The translations under genes were made by a program, and so were the position numbers. DNA of 64,000 nt, from positions 1-64,000 of the IMG/VR virus record IMGVR_UViG_3300032053_000004; one strand, written 5' to 3'. Under the pieces are notes generated by a model. The model made no database searches, was not told the DNA's origin, and saw only the letters and a program-made list of their open reading frames with translations. Source of the stretch: a virus. Positions within the stretch are counted from its first letter, which is position 1; the number at the start of each line of letters is the position of its first letter. Shown here piece after piece: positions 35,302 through 44,091 of the stretch.

Positions 35302-35958
35302 ATGAATTTTCACAAAATCGCCTCACGCATAGCTCGCGTTGAAACCGTCGGGGACAGTTCTGCCCTCACTCGTCTTATTACCGACGATATAAAATCCCGT
35401 TTTAAAATCCCTTCTTCCGCCCAACCATTTAAATCCGGTTATTTTTCTTCCGTTTTTGAAAATTCCGAGGGCAATATTGTCGCTTTCGTTGACACACCGA
35501 ACGCTTGTGAATCCGCATATACCGCCGTAGGACGCAATCTCACCACCGTCCCTGAGGTTTACGATCTCGACACCTTCTCCGTTACTAAAGAAGACGCATA
35601 TGAAACAACAGGTGGATATGCCGAGCCCCTTGATGTTAATATTTGCGTCATCGTCATGGAGAAACTCACTCCCTTAACTCGAGAAGAAATAAATCAGCTT
35701 AATAATATAGATCCATCAGGTAGTGACGATCTCATGGACGATCCGGGAGATGCAAAAATTCGATTAGAAAAAATGCTCGAAAATATTGATGAAATACAAC
35801 GGCCATATCCCTATCCAATCGTGTATGATAAAATTGATTTACTCCAACGCATGGATGAAGAAAATATAGGGCATGATGATTTTCATCCCGGTAATGTCGC
35901 CTGGGGTCACGACGGAAAGTTAAAATTGATTGATTGGGAATCAATTTATTTTAGATAA
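35302..35958 (+). CDS. kinase-like protein with KIASR N-terminus, copy 2
   Basis: 218 residues, tandem paralogue of the previous gene starting four bases after it. FHKIASRIARVETVG at the start, SGYFSSVFE, VIVMEKLTP, GHDDFHPGNVAW and KLKLIDWES are conserved. The middle insert differs and is acidic. Catalytic residues look intact in both copies. Substrate unknown; virion-borne kinases are one option. Confidence 0.7.
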   Translation: MNFHKIASRIARVETVGDSSALTRLITDDIKSRFKIPSSAQPFKSGYFSSVFENSEGNIVAFVDTPNACESAYTAVGRNLTTVPEVYDLDTFSVTKEDAYETTGGYAEPLDVNICVIVMEKLTPLTREEINQLNNIDPSGSDDLMDDPGDAKIRLEKMLENIDEIQRPYPYPIVYDKIDLLQRMDEENIGHDDFHPGNVAWGHDGKLKLIDWESIYFR

Positions 35959-35959
35959 T

Positions 35960-36850
35960 TTAAAAACTCACTCCTCCATCTCCATCCACATCCATATCCC
36001 CTTTCCACCCCGTCGGGACTTCTAAAACTCTATCCACTTTTTTGTAAATACTGATTTCCCGGTCTTTCCTTGGTTCTATAAAAAGAAAACCGGTCATTCC
36101 GTCTTTTCCTTTCTCCACTTCTTTCGCTTTCGCCCCTTTTTCCATTTTCGCATTCGTTTTCATTTTCGTTTTGAATTTTTCTCTTTCTTTTGAAATCCAT
36201 ACAATCCTAACTTTCGGCGTCGCCATCCCCTCTTCCCCCATAATTTCAATTATCAACTTCGATCCTTCGACCCTTGCTAGAATGGCAACGTCGTCTCCTT
36301 CGTTTTTGAATTTTAAATCAGAACACGCGTTTTTATCTTTTTCGCATTTTTCTTTTTCGTTCAACGCCACCATCGCGTCCCACCCCGGGCCCACATAATC
36401 CGACAGCCTTGAATGTGCCCTCCTTTCTACAATTTTCATTCCCGCTCTTAGTGCCGCTCCGAACAGCGTTGAGCTCACTTGACACGTCCCTCCCCCCACC
36501 CCTTCCGTCAACGTTCCCATAAAAATTTCCGGTGCCGGAAAGAATCCATTTTCTTTCGTCCTCTCCCCAACCCTCGCGTTGAAACTAAACGTTTCGCCCC
36601 GTTCAATTTTCACCCCGTTCAATTTTTCCACCACTCTTTTAATATTTAAAATACGTTCCGCGCTTCCGTGAATTTGCGTTTCCTGTTTTCCTATAACATG
36701 TAGGTTCGGTTTTTCTTCTTTCTTTTCTTCTTTTTCCGTTATTCTTTCCATTTCCACTTCCACTTCTACTGTCGGCAAAACAATCGGTCGGTTATTTTCA
36801 ATATTATCCGATGTCAAAAATAATATAAATATCATTATGAAATATATCAT
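35960..36850 (-). CDS. VanW-family protein
   Basis: 296 residues. Short hydrophobic N-terminus (signal or anchor), a charged linker, then the VanW core: LNGVKIERGETFSFN, VGERTKENGF, GGGTCQVSSTLF near 118-129 and RRAHSRLSDYVGPGWDA near 141-157. The C-terminal ~80 residues are Lys-rich. VanW proteins are cell-surface proteins of unclear role (some linked to peptidoglycan/vancomycin operons). Unusual in a phage. Confidence 0.85.
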   Translation of the reverse strand: MIYFIMIFILFLTSDNIENNRPIVLPTVEVEVEMERITEKEEKKEEKPNLHVIGKQETQIHGSAERILNIKRVVEKLNGVKIERGETFSFNARVGERTKENGFFPAPEIFMGTLTEGVGGGTCQVSSTLFGAALRAGMKIVERRAHSRLSDYVGPGWDAMVALNEKEKCEKDKNACSDLKFKNEGDDVAILARVEGSKLIIEIMGEEGMATPKVRIVWISKEREKFKTKMKTNAKMEKGAKAKEVEKGKDGMTGFLFIEPRKDREISIYKKVDRVLEVPTGWKGDMDVDGDGGVSF

Positions 36851-36905
36851 CTTTTTTTAATTTACACAGGAGCCTTTATTTTTAATTGTAACTTTTATTT
36901 TAGAA

Positions 36906-37124
36906 ATGAAGGAAATTTTTTGCGATGCTATAATGAACGCGACTGATAACACTTCTTATTGTCGCGAACCTTCCGTTCATTTTTACATAAGCCGTCATCG
37001 TGAAAGGCACTCTCGTTGCGCCCGTCATCCTTTAAAACTATCTACCCCGTGGGGAGACGTTAATCCATATTTTTCTATAATCTCTCGTGATGAATACATC
37101 ACTCAAGAAGTCTTAGAATCATGA
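36906..37124 (+). CDS. small Cys/His protein with full shared tail, copy 1
   Basis: 72 residues. His/Arg/Cys-rich centre (RHRERHSRCARHP) and end ISRDEYITQEVLES (long-form tail). Similar in plan to the next gene, which starts in an ATGA overlap. Confidence 0.55.
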   Translation: MKEIFCDAIMNATDNTSYCREPSVHFYISRHRERHSRCARHPLKLSTPWGDVNPYFSIISRDEYITQEVLES

Positions 37125-37384
37125 ATAGCTTGTTCACATGTATGTATCATGAAACCAATCACGGGCTGAAACCAAGGTTTGGTCGTGTGTGGACGATCGT
37201 ACGGAATGAATGTTCTCGTCCTCCTATTTTCTTTTATATAGTGGCTTCCGATAGCCAAAAGTATCTAACCTCAGCGTCCTCAAGAAGATATTGTTGTTGT
37301 GAAGATCATCCCATACATCATTCTTGGGATCCGGATAGAGTATCTCTTGATGAATATATCGCTTTTGAGATTTTAGAGGCTTGA
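37121..37384 (+). CDS. small Cys/His protein with full shared tail, copy 2
   Basis: 87 residues. CCCEDHPIHH near 65-74 suggests a metal site; ends VSLDEYIAFEILEA (long-form tail). Probably a diverged tandem duplicate of 36906-37124. Confidence 0.55.
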   Translation: MNSLFTCMYHETNHGLKPRFGRVWTIVRNECSRPPIFFYIVASDSQKYLTSASSRRYCCCEDHPIHHSWDPDRVSLDEYIAFEILEA

Positions 37385-37415
37385 ATAGTTTGATTTTTTA
37401 TCTAAATTATAAATT

Positions 37416-37853
37416 ATGAAACCTTCTCAAGTCATTCAATCTTTACTTCATATGGCTTCAAAGCTTGAAGCTTCGTCTAACCCCGACCGGTCTTTAGTCA
37501 AAAAAGATTTGTTGAAAATAATTTCTTCTATTTCTCCTATCAAAACATCCGGGTATAGAAACCGAGGATGTCGTCCCGGAGGGAGTATTAATTTTACTAT
37601 TGATATTGAACGACCCGTAGACCCGAATGATCCTGATAGTGAGCTTGTTAGTACTGAAGTAGATATTGAAGCTGATATTTCCGATTATGATCCAGGTAGA
37701 ATTGATTGTGCCCCTGAAGATAGTTACCCTGAAGAGGGCGGGGATGTTGAGATTACTAGTATCACAGTTAATGGTGAACCATTTGAATTAACTGATGACG
37801 AATTCGAAAATGCGGTTTCAGAAGCCGGTTATAAATTCTCGAAACAACACTGA
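37416..37853 (+). CDS. hypothetical protein with KPxQV N-terminal domain
   Basis: 145 residues. Residues 1-40 (MKPSQVIQSLLHMASKLEA, then NPDRSLVKKDLLKII) match the start of the 39302 protein, so they share an N-terminal helical domain; the rest is acidic and beta-like and differs. No Shine-Dalgarno. Confidence 0.55.
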   Translation: MKPSQVIQSLLHMASKLEASSNPDRSLVKKDLLKIISSISPIKTSGYRNRGCRPGGSINFTIDIERPVDPNDPDSELVSTEVDIEADISDYDPGRIDCAPEDSYPEEGGDVEITSITVNGEPFELTDDEFENAVSEAGYKFSKQH

Positions 37854-38050
37854 AAAGTATTTGTTCGAATGTATGTCTAAAAACGTAGACGGTTGGAAGA
37901 ATTGTTCTTCGAAATCCACCATTTTCTACGCTCTTCCTCTTTCGCCTCCTAAAAAATTTCAACTATTCAGGAAAATCTGTACACATACAGATTTCCTCTT
38001 TTTCTTTAACTTCGGCCGGAGAATCGCTATAGAAAGTTATACTAGCAATT

Positions 38051-38110
38051 CTAGACGCTATCCTAGACGCTATCCTAGACGCTATCCTAGACGCTATTCT
38101 AGACGCTATC
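38051..38110. repeat. five tandem 12-bp repeats
   Basis: Unit CTAGACGCTATC five times (one base differs in unit 4), between the stop codons of two convergent genes. Confidence 0.9.
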
Positions 38111-38125
38111 CTAGAGAAATTCATA

Positions 38126-39043
38126 TCAGGGGCAATTCGGACCGATGGTCATAGCAATCACAGTATCGCCTGAACAGTTCCGGCCACCAAGACCATCGTC
38201 GTAGGCATAACCGTATGATGTTCCTTTACAGGCCTTATGAACGAGGTCTACAAACTTCGTCTTAGGAACCGGTCCCGCTTGACACTGTGGAGAACTGATC
38301 GGCGGCGTTGGACAGCAGTACATTTGTTCTACCGGACCAGTTGGCGCGTTTAAACCATCACCACCGAAACCGGGATAATTCAATTTCATGCAAGGCGAGA
38401 AGCACCCAGCGCTTCCCGTGGCCACGAGACTTTGATTTTTGTATGTCGGATTCGCTCCGCCATTCGATAAATCTTCGTCAGTCGGGCATTTTGCGAGACC
38501 CAAATCCTGACATTCCACAGGCTTGCAAGATGCCCGACCATCTCCACCGTGAGTTTCAATAGAGAATGGGAATGTATACCCGTCCACAGCACTGGAATTC
38601 CAGTATGTGTCTATCATCGACACGCCTTGGGGCGTTTTCCCGCATTGTTTTTTATCTGCTAAAGTGCATCCCCAAGTAGCTTCGAGCTTCGAATCGAGCG
38701 GAGGCGCGCATCCAGTCGGCGGGCATGGAGAGCTGGACTGTCCCATCATACAATTTTGACCAGTCGCATCGCACCCCTTCTTTGGCCAAAATCGCGTGCT
38801 GGCCAATCCTTCGGCGGGGATATCATAAGTAGTCATAGCGCCTGCTTTTACAAGCACAACACTAGGACCTGAAACGCCTTGTTGTTGAACCCATATATCA
38901 TATGAACAGGAATTCAAAACAGATAATCTGTTTTGAATTCCTCCTCTGTCTGAATTTGTCGATTTCGGGTCAGATACTGTTTTAGCTGAACATCCGGCCA
39001 AGAGCATCACAATGGCGATTTTAGAATATCTGAGATTTTTCAT
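38126..39043 (-). CDS. thaumatin-like lipoprotein
   Basis: 305 residues. Lipobox LLAGCSA near residues 14-20 predicts lipid anchoring at Cys18. The mature part follows the thaumatin pattern: NSCSYDIWVQ, A...YDIP, RFWPKKGCDATGQNC, YTFPFSIE, CQDLGLAKCP, MYCCP, and at the end ACKGTSYGYAYDDGLGG then TIGPNCP, with about 20 cysteines for disulphides. Thaumatin-like proteins bind or cut glucans in plants and occur in some bacteria; in a phage this looks like an acquired surface gene. Confidence 0.85.
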   Translation of the reverse strand: MKNLRYSKIAIVMLLAGCSAKTVSDPKSTNSDRGGIQNRLSVLNSCSYDIWVQQQGVSGPSVVLVKAGAMTTYDIPAEGLASTRFWPKKGCDATGQNCMMGQSSSPCPPTGCAPPLDSKLEATWGCTLADKKQCGKTPQGVSMIDTYWNSSAVDGYTFPFSIETHGGDGRASCKPVECQDLGLAKCPTDEDLSNGGANPTYKNQSLVATGSAGCFSPCMKLNYPGFGGDGLNAPTGPVEQMYCCPTPPISSPQCQAGPVPKTKFVDLVHKACKGTSYGYAYDDGLGGRNCSGDTVIAMTIGPNCP

Positions 39044-39100
39044 ATTTTTTAGACGATATTAAGGATCCAATGATTAAAGTATTTATGAATTGCACCCAGC

Positions 39101-39274
39101 ATGAGAACTTACATAACTTTAGTCAGTCTCCTCTTTTGTGCTTGCAGTTCGTCGGAAGATGATAAAAAACCCGATGCCGGCGTGTCTAAAGACGCTGGAT
39201 CGATTTCCGACGCTGGATCGGATAGCTCAGACTCATCTATTTCGGTTGATGCCAAAATAGATTCTAAAGATTGA
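39101..39274 (+). CDS. 57-residue lipoprotein with Asp-Ala-Gly repeats
   Basis: Hydrophobic start with lipobox LFCACSS; the mature part KPDAGVSKDAGSISDAGSD is a spaced DAG repeat. Such DAG-rich lipoprotein linkers are typical of Myxococcota. Divergent from the thaumatin-like lipoprotein gene. Confidence 0.6.
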   Translation: MRTYITLVSLLFCACSSSEDDKKPDAGVSKDAGSISDAGSDSSDSSISVDAKIDSKD

Positions 39275-39301
39275 ATAAATTTTTATTTCGATTTTAAAAA
39301 C

Positions 39302-39748
39302 ATGAAACCTGTTCAGGTCGCCCAAGCTCTAAAAGTCATAGCCGATAAAATTAAGGCTTCTAAAAATCCAGATCGCAATTTAGTTGCGTCGGATATAAAG
39401 AAAATTATATTTAAATTAGCTAAAGATGACTCTATGGCGGTCGCTCTTTCGTCCGAAAATGGGAATCCTTATTTCGAGGCCATGGAAACTCTTCTTCCGG
39501 AGGCCAAAGAACTTCTTGCCCGAGTTACGGATGGTATTGACGAAGAAAAAGAAAAAGAAATCCTCGAGTATTTAGAGGGTCATGAAGGATTAGATTTCGA
39601 AATCATTAAGAGCACCCTTGATGAGACTGTGAGAATTCTTCAGGCTCTTTCCATGGCTAATAAAATGCTTTCAAATAAAGAAATTGATTCTCCTGAGGTT
39701 GAAGAGTCTGCCCCGGAAAAGCCCGCGTCAAAGCCTGAATCTGAATAA
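39302..39748 (+). CDS. hypothetical protein with KPxQV N-terminal domain
   Basis: 148 residues. Start MKPVQVAQALKVIADKIKA with NPDRNLVASDIKKII matches the 37416 protein. The rest is helical and acidic with a Glu/Pro/Ser-rich tail. Function unknown; the N-terminal part could be a targeting module. Confidence 0.55.
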   Translation: MKPVQVAQALKVIADKIKASKNPDRNLVASDIKKIIFKLAKDDSMAVALSSENGNPYFEAMETLLPEAKELLARVTDGIDEEKEKEILEYLEGHEGLDFEIIKSTLDETVRILQALSMANKMLSNKEIDSPEVEESAPEKPASKPESE

Positions 39749-39762
39749 ATGTAAAATGGCTC

Positions 39763-40032
39763 ATGTCTGAAGCCATTCGCGGAGATGAGTTAAAAGATCA
39801 GGAAATTCTCGAAGAGGTTTCTTCTATTAGAGAAAATCTCATAAATTTTGAATATGTAGTTTTTAATGAGTTTAGGAATTATAGTTTAGATACCACTTAT
39901 CGTATTCAATCTTGCCTTTATGAAATAGAGGCGTCTGTAGCCAAAATTAAATCTAAATTAGTTGATATAGAAAGGATGCGTGTTGCTCAAAGCACGGCCT
40001 TAGTTGGAAAGAAACGACGTCGTTCTCGGTAA
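39763..40032 (+). CDS. small coiled-coil protein
   Basis: 89 residues, helical with a coiled-coil pattern at ~50-75 and a basic end KKRRRSR. Function unknown. Confidence 0.5.
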   Translation: MSEAIRGDELKDQEILEEVSSIRENLINFEYVVFNEFRNYSLDTTYRIQSCLYEIEASVAKIKSKLVDIERMRVAQSTALVGKKRRRSR

Positions 40033-40059
40033 ATTTTCATATTTTGTGTGTATATTTAT

Positions 40060-40539
40060 ATGGTTGATAATCGCATGTTCAAAGTAAAAGTTATTCCAAC
40101 AAAAGAAGCTCTTCCTGGTTTGAGCAGCAGGGTTAGTTATTTTGATAGTCCATCATATAAAGAACTTTTTCAAGGTTTGAATGCTGAAATAATTCTTATT
40201 CAAGAATTCGGTTCTTACCAAGGTGATTATCTTTATATTTTTCGGGCAGAAGAAGGAAGGTATTATGGTTTTTTGAATTTCAGTTATGGTTCTTGTTCAG
40301 CATGTGACTCTCTTCTCGGTTGCACATCTTATGAGGATTTGGACACTCTCAGGGTTAGTTTAATAAACAACATAGAATGGCTTTCTCCTATGAAATTGAT
40401 AAATTATTTGAAGCAAAAAGATTTTCCGGCTACTATTGCCGGGTGCGAACTTCATCAATCGGAAAAGTTCATAGCAGATGCTATGAAGATCATTTTAACA
40501 GAAGAAGAAATTAAGACCTTGGATGTACTCGATTGCTAG
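40060..40539 (+). CDS. hypothetical protein with full shared tail
   Basis: 159 residues from the ATG at 40060. The centre has YYGFLNFSYGSCSACDSL, a Cys-containing motif seen in some phage hypothetical proteins. Ends LTEEEIKTLDVLDC, a long-form tail almost identical to that of the 22883 protein (LSDDEVATLEVVEC) although the rest is unrelated. Confidence 0.65.
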   Translation: MVDNRMFKVKVIPTKEALPGLSSRVSYFDSPSYKELFQGLNAEIILIQEFGSYQGDYLYIFRAEEGRYYGFLNFSYGSCSACDSLLGCTSYEDLDTLRVSLINNIEWLSPMKLINYLKQKDFPATIAGCELHQSEKFIADAMKIILTEEEIKTLDVLDC

Positions 40540-40577
40540 TCTTTTATAAGATCTATGAACAAGTGTAAACTGCTTTT

Positions 40578-41219
40578 GTGGAAATCACTTTTCGTATTGA
40601 TAATCGTAGGTATGAACTTTCTCCCTCCTCCATTAAAGCTGGCGATAAATTTGATTCTTATTCTAATATAGCAAAATTTCTTTATACTAAATGCGATGTT
40701 CATTTTATTCGTGACGGCGTTCCAGGTTCTTTCATCATGAGTCTTGACCCACGTTGGAAAACACCAACATGGAGCCGATTTTTTCGTAGAAATATTTCTG
40801 GTTTGCGCATAGTTTCCGATTCTGGAGACAAAAAGTTATTATTGTCTCTTTGGAAAGAGTTCATTGCTCGTCTCACAACTACTAAAATAGGAATTGCGCC
40901 AGCTCCGATATTGAAGTTATCTGATGAGCATAAAGCTCAATTTATTAAAAAAGCCAACGCTGTGTCTAAACAAAAAGTAAATCAAGCTAGAAATTTTATA
41001 TTTAAAACAATAAAAGATTCTATTTCTCATTTATCTAATGTTTCTGTCGGAGGTCATTATACTTATGCTAAAGCTGATATGAGTTCATTAATTTTAACGG
41101 AAAAACAAAAAGTCGCTCTTCTTGAGCATTTCATTTCTTCAATCTGTCCTGATTTGTCTGACGAAGCCGTATTTTCTGCTTGGAACTCTGTAAAAACTAC
41201 TTCAATTGTTGAAGGTTAA
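40578..41219 (+). CDS. hypothetical protein with shared tail
   Basis: 213 residues from a GTG. Basic, alpha/beta. Ends AWNSVKTTSIVEG (shared tail). GAAGG in its last codons lies before the next ATG. Function unknown. Confidence 0.55.
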   Translation: MEITFRIDNRRYELSPSSIKAGDKFDSYSNIAKFLYTKCDVHFIRDGVPGSFIMSLDPRWKTPTWSRFFRRNISGLRIVSDSGDKKLLLSLWKEFIARLTTTKIGIAPAPILKLSDEHKAQFIKKANAVSKQKVNQARNFIFKTIKDSISHLSNVSVGGHYTYAKADMSSLILTEKQKVALLEHFISSICPDLSDEAVFSAWNSVKTTSIVEG

Positions 41220-41220
41220 G

Positions 41221-41621
41221 ATGGTAAAGAAAACTAAAAAGAAAGCTGAACCGACTCAAGAAGATGAAGAACTTCTAAAATCATTTTTTCTTGAAGATGC
41301 AAGAAAAGAAATGGAAGTGAATCCGGATGATATTACTGAAATAGAAAAAGACATGGGTGATTTTTATCAAACAGTTTTGGAATTGAAATCTACTTCTGAG
41401 ATTTAGAAGAAGAATATAATATCGATGTTGAATTTGAATTTGAAAAACAACTTCGTTGGGTGAAATATGAAAATGATAAAATAGAAAAAGAATTGGAAGA
41501 ATTTAGTATGTCTGCGTGGCAGAATTTAAAAACTACTACCGAAGTTCTTGAAGAAAGAATTTTTTGGCCGAAAAATCAAATTGTTGATGTTAAACTCCCC
41601 AAAAGAAAAAAAAGTGGGTAA
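41221..41621 (+). CDS. acidic coiled-coil protein interrupted by an apparent -1 frameshift
   Basis: The first frame (41221-41406, 61 residues) stops shortly after LELKSTSE. The -1 frame from 41400 continues with similar acidic helical sequence (DLEEEYNIDVEFEFEKQLRW) to 41621. SAWQNLKTTTEV near the end resembles SAWNSVKTTSIV of the previous gene. Mutation, sequencing error or recoding are all possible; no classic slippery heptamer is seen. Confidence 0.4.
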
Positions 41622-41678
41622 GCAGACAGATGGCGACTGAGGGGGTAAGTCGCACTTTCTGTCTGCTTACCCACTTTT
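41610..41678 (+). terminator. 21-bp hairpin with inner stem
   Basis: Outer 21-bp perfect stem (41610-41630 with 41658-41678) and inner GCGACT/AGTCGC stem; overlaps the end of the frameshifted gene. Confidence 0.6.
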
Positions 41679-41721
41679 ACTGTACAATTAAAAACTTCAA
41701 TCCTATATCGTTTTCGATAAA

Positions 41722-42333
41722 ATGAAACCCAAACATGATTATAGGGGTGAAATTAATTTATTTATCCAAAGTTTTGAGAATTTTGAACCAAAAGTAAGAC
41801 ACTATATTATAGAAAAATTACTTCGGAGCCATTGGTCGGAGATACCTCCAGAATTCTCAGTTAGTGGATTGAAATATAAACTCGAAGAATTTCAGGCTAA
41901 TCTTAAACATTTACAAAATACTAATATGGTCATAAATAAACTTACGAAAATCAATTTTAAACTTCTTCAGAAAGAAATCAATTCTGTTAAGAATCATATA
42001 TTCAAAGATTTGTCTGATTTAAACATGAATGGATATGAATTTGTTGGATGGGCTTCCACTCACGGTAAAGGGATGTATTTTTGGTTTAAAGGTATGTATG
42101 TGAGAATTTCTATCAGATTCCATAACAGACGCCCCTACATTGGAGTTCAAGGATATAAAGATGATCATAATCCTGACCATGCACATGAGTGGACTTTAAA
42201 TTCAAATCATCGTAAATATGAAAACCCTTTGATTTTTGATTTCAGAATCAATGAATCAAATGAACCTTTCGATCATAGAAAAATTCTCGACGAAATAGAT
42301 CTTAAATTGACTGAGCAGATAATTCTTTCATGA
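41722..42333 (+). CDS. hypothetical protein with shared tail
   Basis: 203 residues, helical first half (coiled coil ~50-95), then an alpha/beta domain with aromatic residues. Ends TEQIILS, a loose tail match. Function unknown. Confidence 0.55.
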   Translation: MKPKHDYRGEINLFIQSFENFEPKVRHYIIEKLLRSHWSEIPPEFSVSGLKYKLEEFQANLKHLQNTNMVINKLTKINFKLLQKEINSVKNHIFKDLSDLNMNGYEFVGWASTHGKGMYFWFKGMYVRISIRFHNRRPYIGVQGYKDDHNPDHAHEWTLNSNHRKYENPLIFDFRINESNEPFDHRKILDEIDLKLTEQIILS

Positions 42334-42352
42334 CTATAGTAATGTAAAATAT

Positions 42353-42643
42353 ATGTTAAATATTATTTTAACAAACTGTGTTATAAATAGTTATTTTTAT
42401 GTAGATAAAAGAATTACTGATGGTCTATATGAAGGAAAAATTACAGATGTTTTTGTTGATAGTGAAATATTTAACAGACCAGTTGATTTAACGATTGATA
42501 AATTTAATCTTTTAACAGAAGGGATTTCGGGGAAAGTTCGTTTAGGTCCATGCCCTATTTGTTATAATTTAGCGGTTTATATTGAAAATAAACCTACTCA
42601 CAGAACTGATTTAGAAAAAACCATGTGTTTGATTGAAGGTTAG
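42353..42643 (+). CDS. small protein with shared tail
   Basis: 96 residues, with CPIC near residue 62. Ends EKTMCLIEG (shared tail). AT-rich; no Shine-Dalgarno. Confidence 0.55.
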   Translation: MLNIILTNCVINSYFYVDKRITDGLYEGKITDVFVDSEIFNRPVDLTIDKFNLLTEGISGKVRLGPCPICYNLAVYIENKPTHRTDLEKTMCLIEG

Positions 42644-42646
42644 AAT

Positions 42647-42877
42647 ATGTCAACAAAGAAAACTATAGAGGAGAAAAAAGAAGAAATTATAAAAAGTTAT
42701 TTAAGTACTCCTCAAGGTAGAATGAAATTAGCTCAGTCTATGGCTAACCCTATTAGAGGAAGAATAACCCCTAGTTTAATTTGTCCGGTTTGCGATCAAA
42801 TGATTAATGATATTTTCGAACACTCTAAAGAATTTGAAGATGATGAGCATAAAATTCTTTCTGTAGTTGGCGGATAA
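42647..42877 (+). CDS. small protein with shared tail
   Basis: 76 residues, Lys/Glu-rich start, CPVC near residue 47, ends KILSVVGG (shared tail). GAAGG of the upstream Glu-Gly codons serves as ribosome binding site. Confidence 0.55.
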   Translation: MSTKKTIEEKKEEIIKSYLSTPQGRMKLAQSMANPIRGRITPSLICPVCDQMINDIFEHSKEFEDDEHKILSVVGG

Positions 42878-42915
42878 TATTTAAATATTCATCAAGAACA
42901 AAATTATCTATATCT

Positions 42916-43302
42916 ATGGTTCAACTCATTAAACGGTGGTTAAGTTATGCGGTTTTTGGGAGGCAATCATATAGATTTACAAATAAGAAAATACTCGGGT
43001 TTCGGCAGTTACAAACGGGTCCTATTAAATTTTGGCAAAAAGCTCAGATTTTCTATTGGAAAATATTTTTTAAATTATTCTCATTTTATGTTTATCATTC
43101 TGATTCGAAATCATATTGGAAAGTTTCGTTTAAATATTCTCAATCTGCAATAGGCATGAGACCGAAAACAAAAATAATTGTAATGGATTTTGTTTTCGGT
43201 CCTTCGCATTTATCATCAGTAAAAAAATTCAATTGTAACATTGAACTTTTGAGAAAATCTTCAATGAAAGAAATTGAGACCGCACAAGTTGTCGATAGTT
43301 GA
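42916..43302 (+). CDS. hypothetical protein with shared tail
   Basis: 128 residues, basic and aromatic-rich (FWQKAQIFYWKIFF), ends EIETAQVVDS (shared tail). It abuts the convergent gene at 43303 with no spacer. Confidence 0.55.
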   Translation: MVQLIKRWLSYAVFGRQSYRFTNKKILGFRQLQTGPIKFWQKAQIFYWKIFFKLFSFYVYHSDSKSYWKVSFKYSQSAIGMRPKTKIIVMDFVFGPSHLSSVKKFNCNIELLRKSSMKEIETAQVVDS

Positions 43303-43614
43303 TCATCCATCAACAACTTCAGCAATTTCGTGTTCAATTGAAAAACCTTCTATCATTAAATAGTAGAGTTTAGAATTCAATTCTGTTACGATTCGGACCT
43401 CGGATGGGTCTTCTATAGTTCCTCTTTCCACATTCAAACTATTAGACATGTCCTCCCAGGAATTGAGAAAGCACTCTGATCTAAATTCATCTCTTACATA
43501 ATTGTTCATTTGACGTATTATTTTATCGTTCAAAGGATACCCTACAAATTCTGCTTGTAGTTTTTCATGACACTTCCTGACAGATGCTAAAACTTGTAAC
43601 GGTTCCGGTCTCAT
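43303..43614 (-). CDS. hypothetical protein with shared tail
   Basis: 103 residues, helical, ends HEIAEVVDG (shared tail). Its stop codon is adjacent to that of the 42916-43302 gene. Function unknown. Confidence 0.55.
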   Translation of the reverse strand: MRPEPLQVLASVRKCHEKLQAEFVGYPLNDKIIRQMNNYVRDEFRSECFLNSWEDMSNSLNVERGTIEDPSEVRIVTELNSKLYYLMIEGFSIEHEIAEVVDG

Positions 43615-43635
43615 AATGTATTGTACAGTTCGCTA

Positions 43636-43803
43636 GTGGATCTAATATCTAAAAAACTTCTTCGAATTTCTGTTGAGGTCTTGCCTAGTTTTGATAAAAT
43701 AGGTGGGCAAATAATGATTTTTGTGGACGGCCAATCGGTAAATATAGGATCATTTAAGCCTGATAAAGATGTGATTCGGTCTAATTTAAAGATTATTTAT
43801 TAA
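43636..43803 (+). CDS. small hypothetical protein
   Basis: 55 residues from a GTG, divergent from the 43303-43614 gene. Alpha/beta with IMIFVDGQSVNIG. The start is uncertain. Confidence 0.4.
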   Translation: MDLISKKLLRISVEVLPSFDKIGGQIMIFVDGQSVNIGSFKPDKDVIRSNLKIIY

Positions 43804-43855
43804 TTGATATCGGGATTAGGAAAAATAATTTAAATCCAAAGCTTAATCTAAAATT

Positions 43856-44077
43856 TTGATACCCCCCTCTGTTACTAAGAAAATATATGATTTAACGAAT
43901 GAGTCTGTCCAAAAGATAAAAAAAGTCCGAGGAGAATCTAGAAGGATTTACGAACATCATGTTTATCAACAAGCTCTTAATAAATTTGAAAGCTCTGTAA
44001 AGTTGGCGTTGAAGAATGGAGTCAAATCGAAAGACTTGAGACTGTCTTTCGATAAACTCTTGCCAGAAAGTTCCTGA
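43856..44077 (+). CDS. small basic helical protein
   Basis: 73 residues from a TTG. Lys/Arg-rich helix, no recognised domain. Start uncertain. Confidence 0.45.
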   Translation: MIPPSVTKKIYDLTNESVQKIKKVRGESRRIYEHHVYQQALNKFESSVKLALKNGVKSKDLRLSFDKLLPESS

Positions 44078-44091
44078 ACTCAGAGGTTTCC

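Noticed and set aside
37795-38154. 119-residue frame with Arg-Arg-Tyr-Pro repeats
   Set aside because: Overlaps the 37416 gene and the end of the thaumatin-like gene; the repeats are the 12-bp DNA array.
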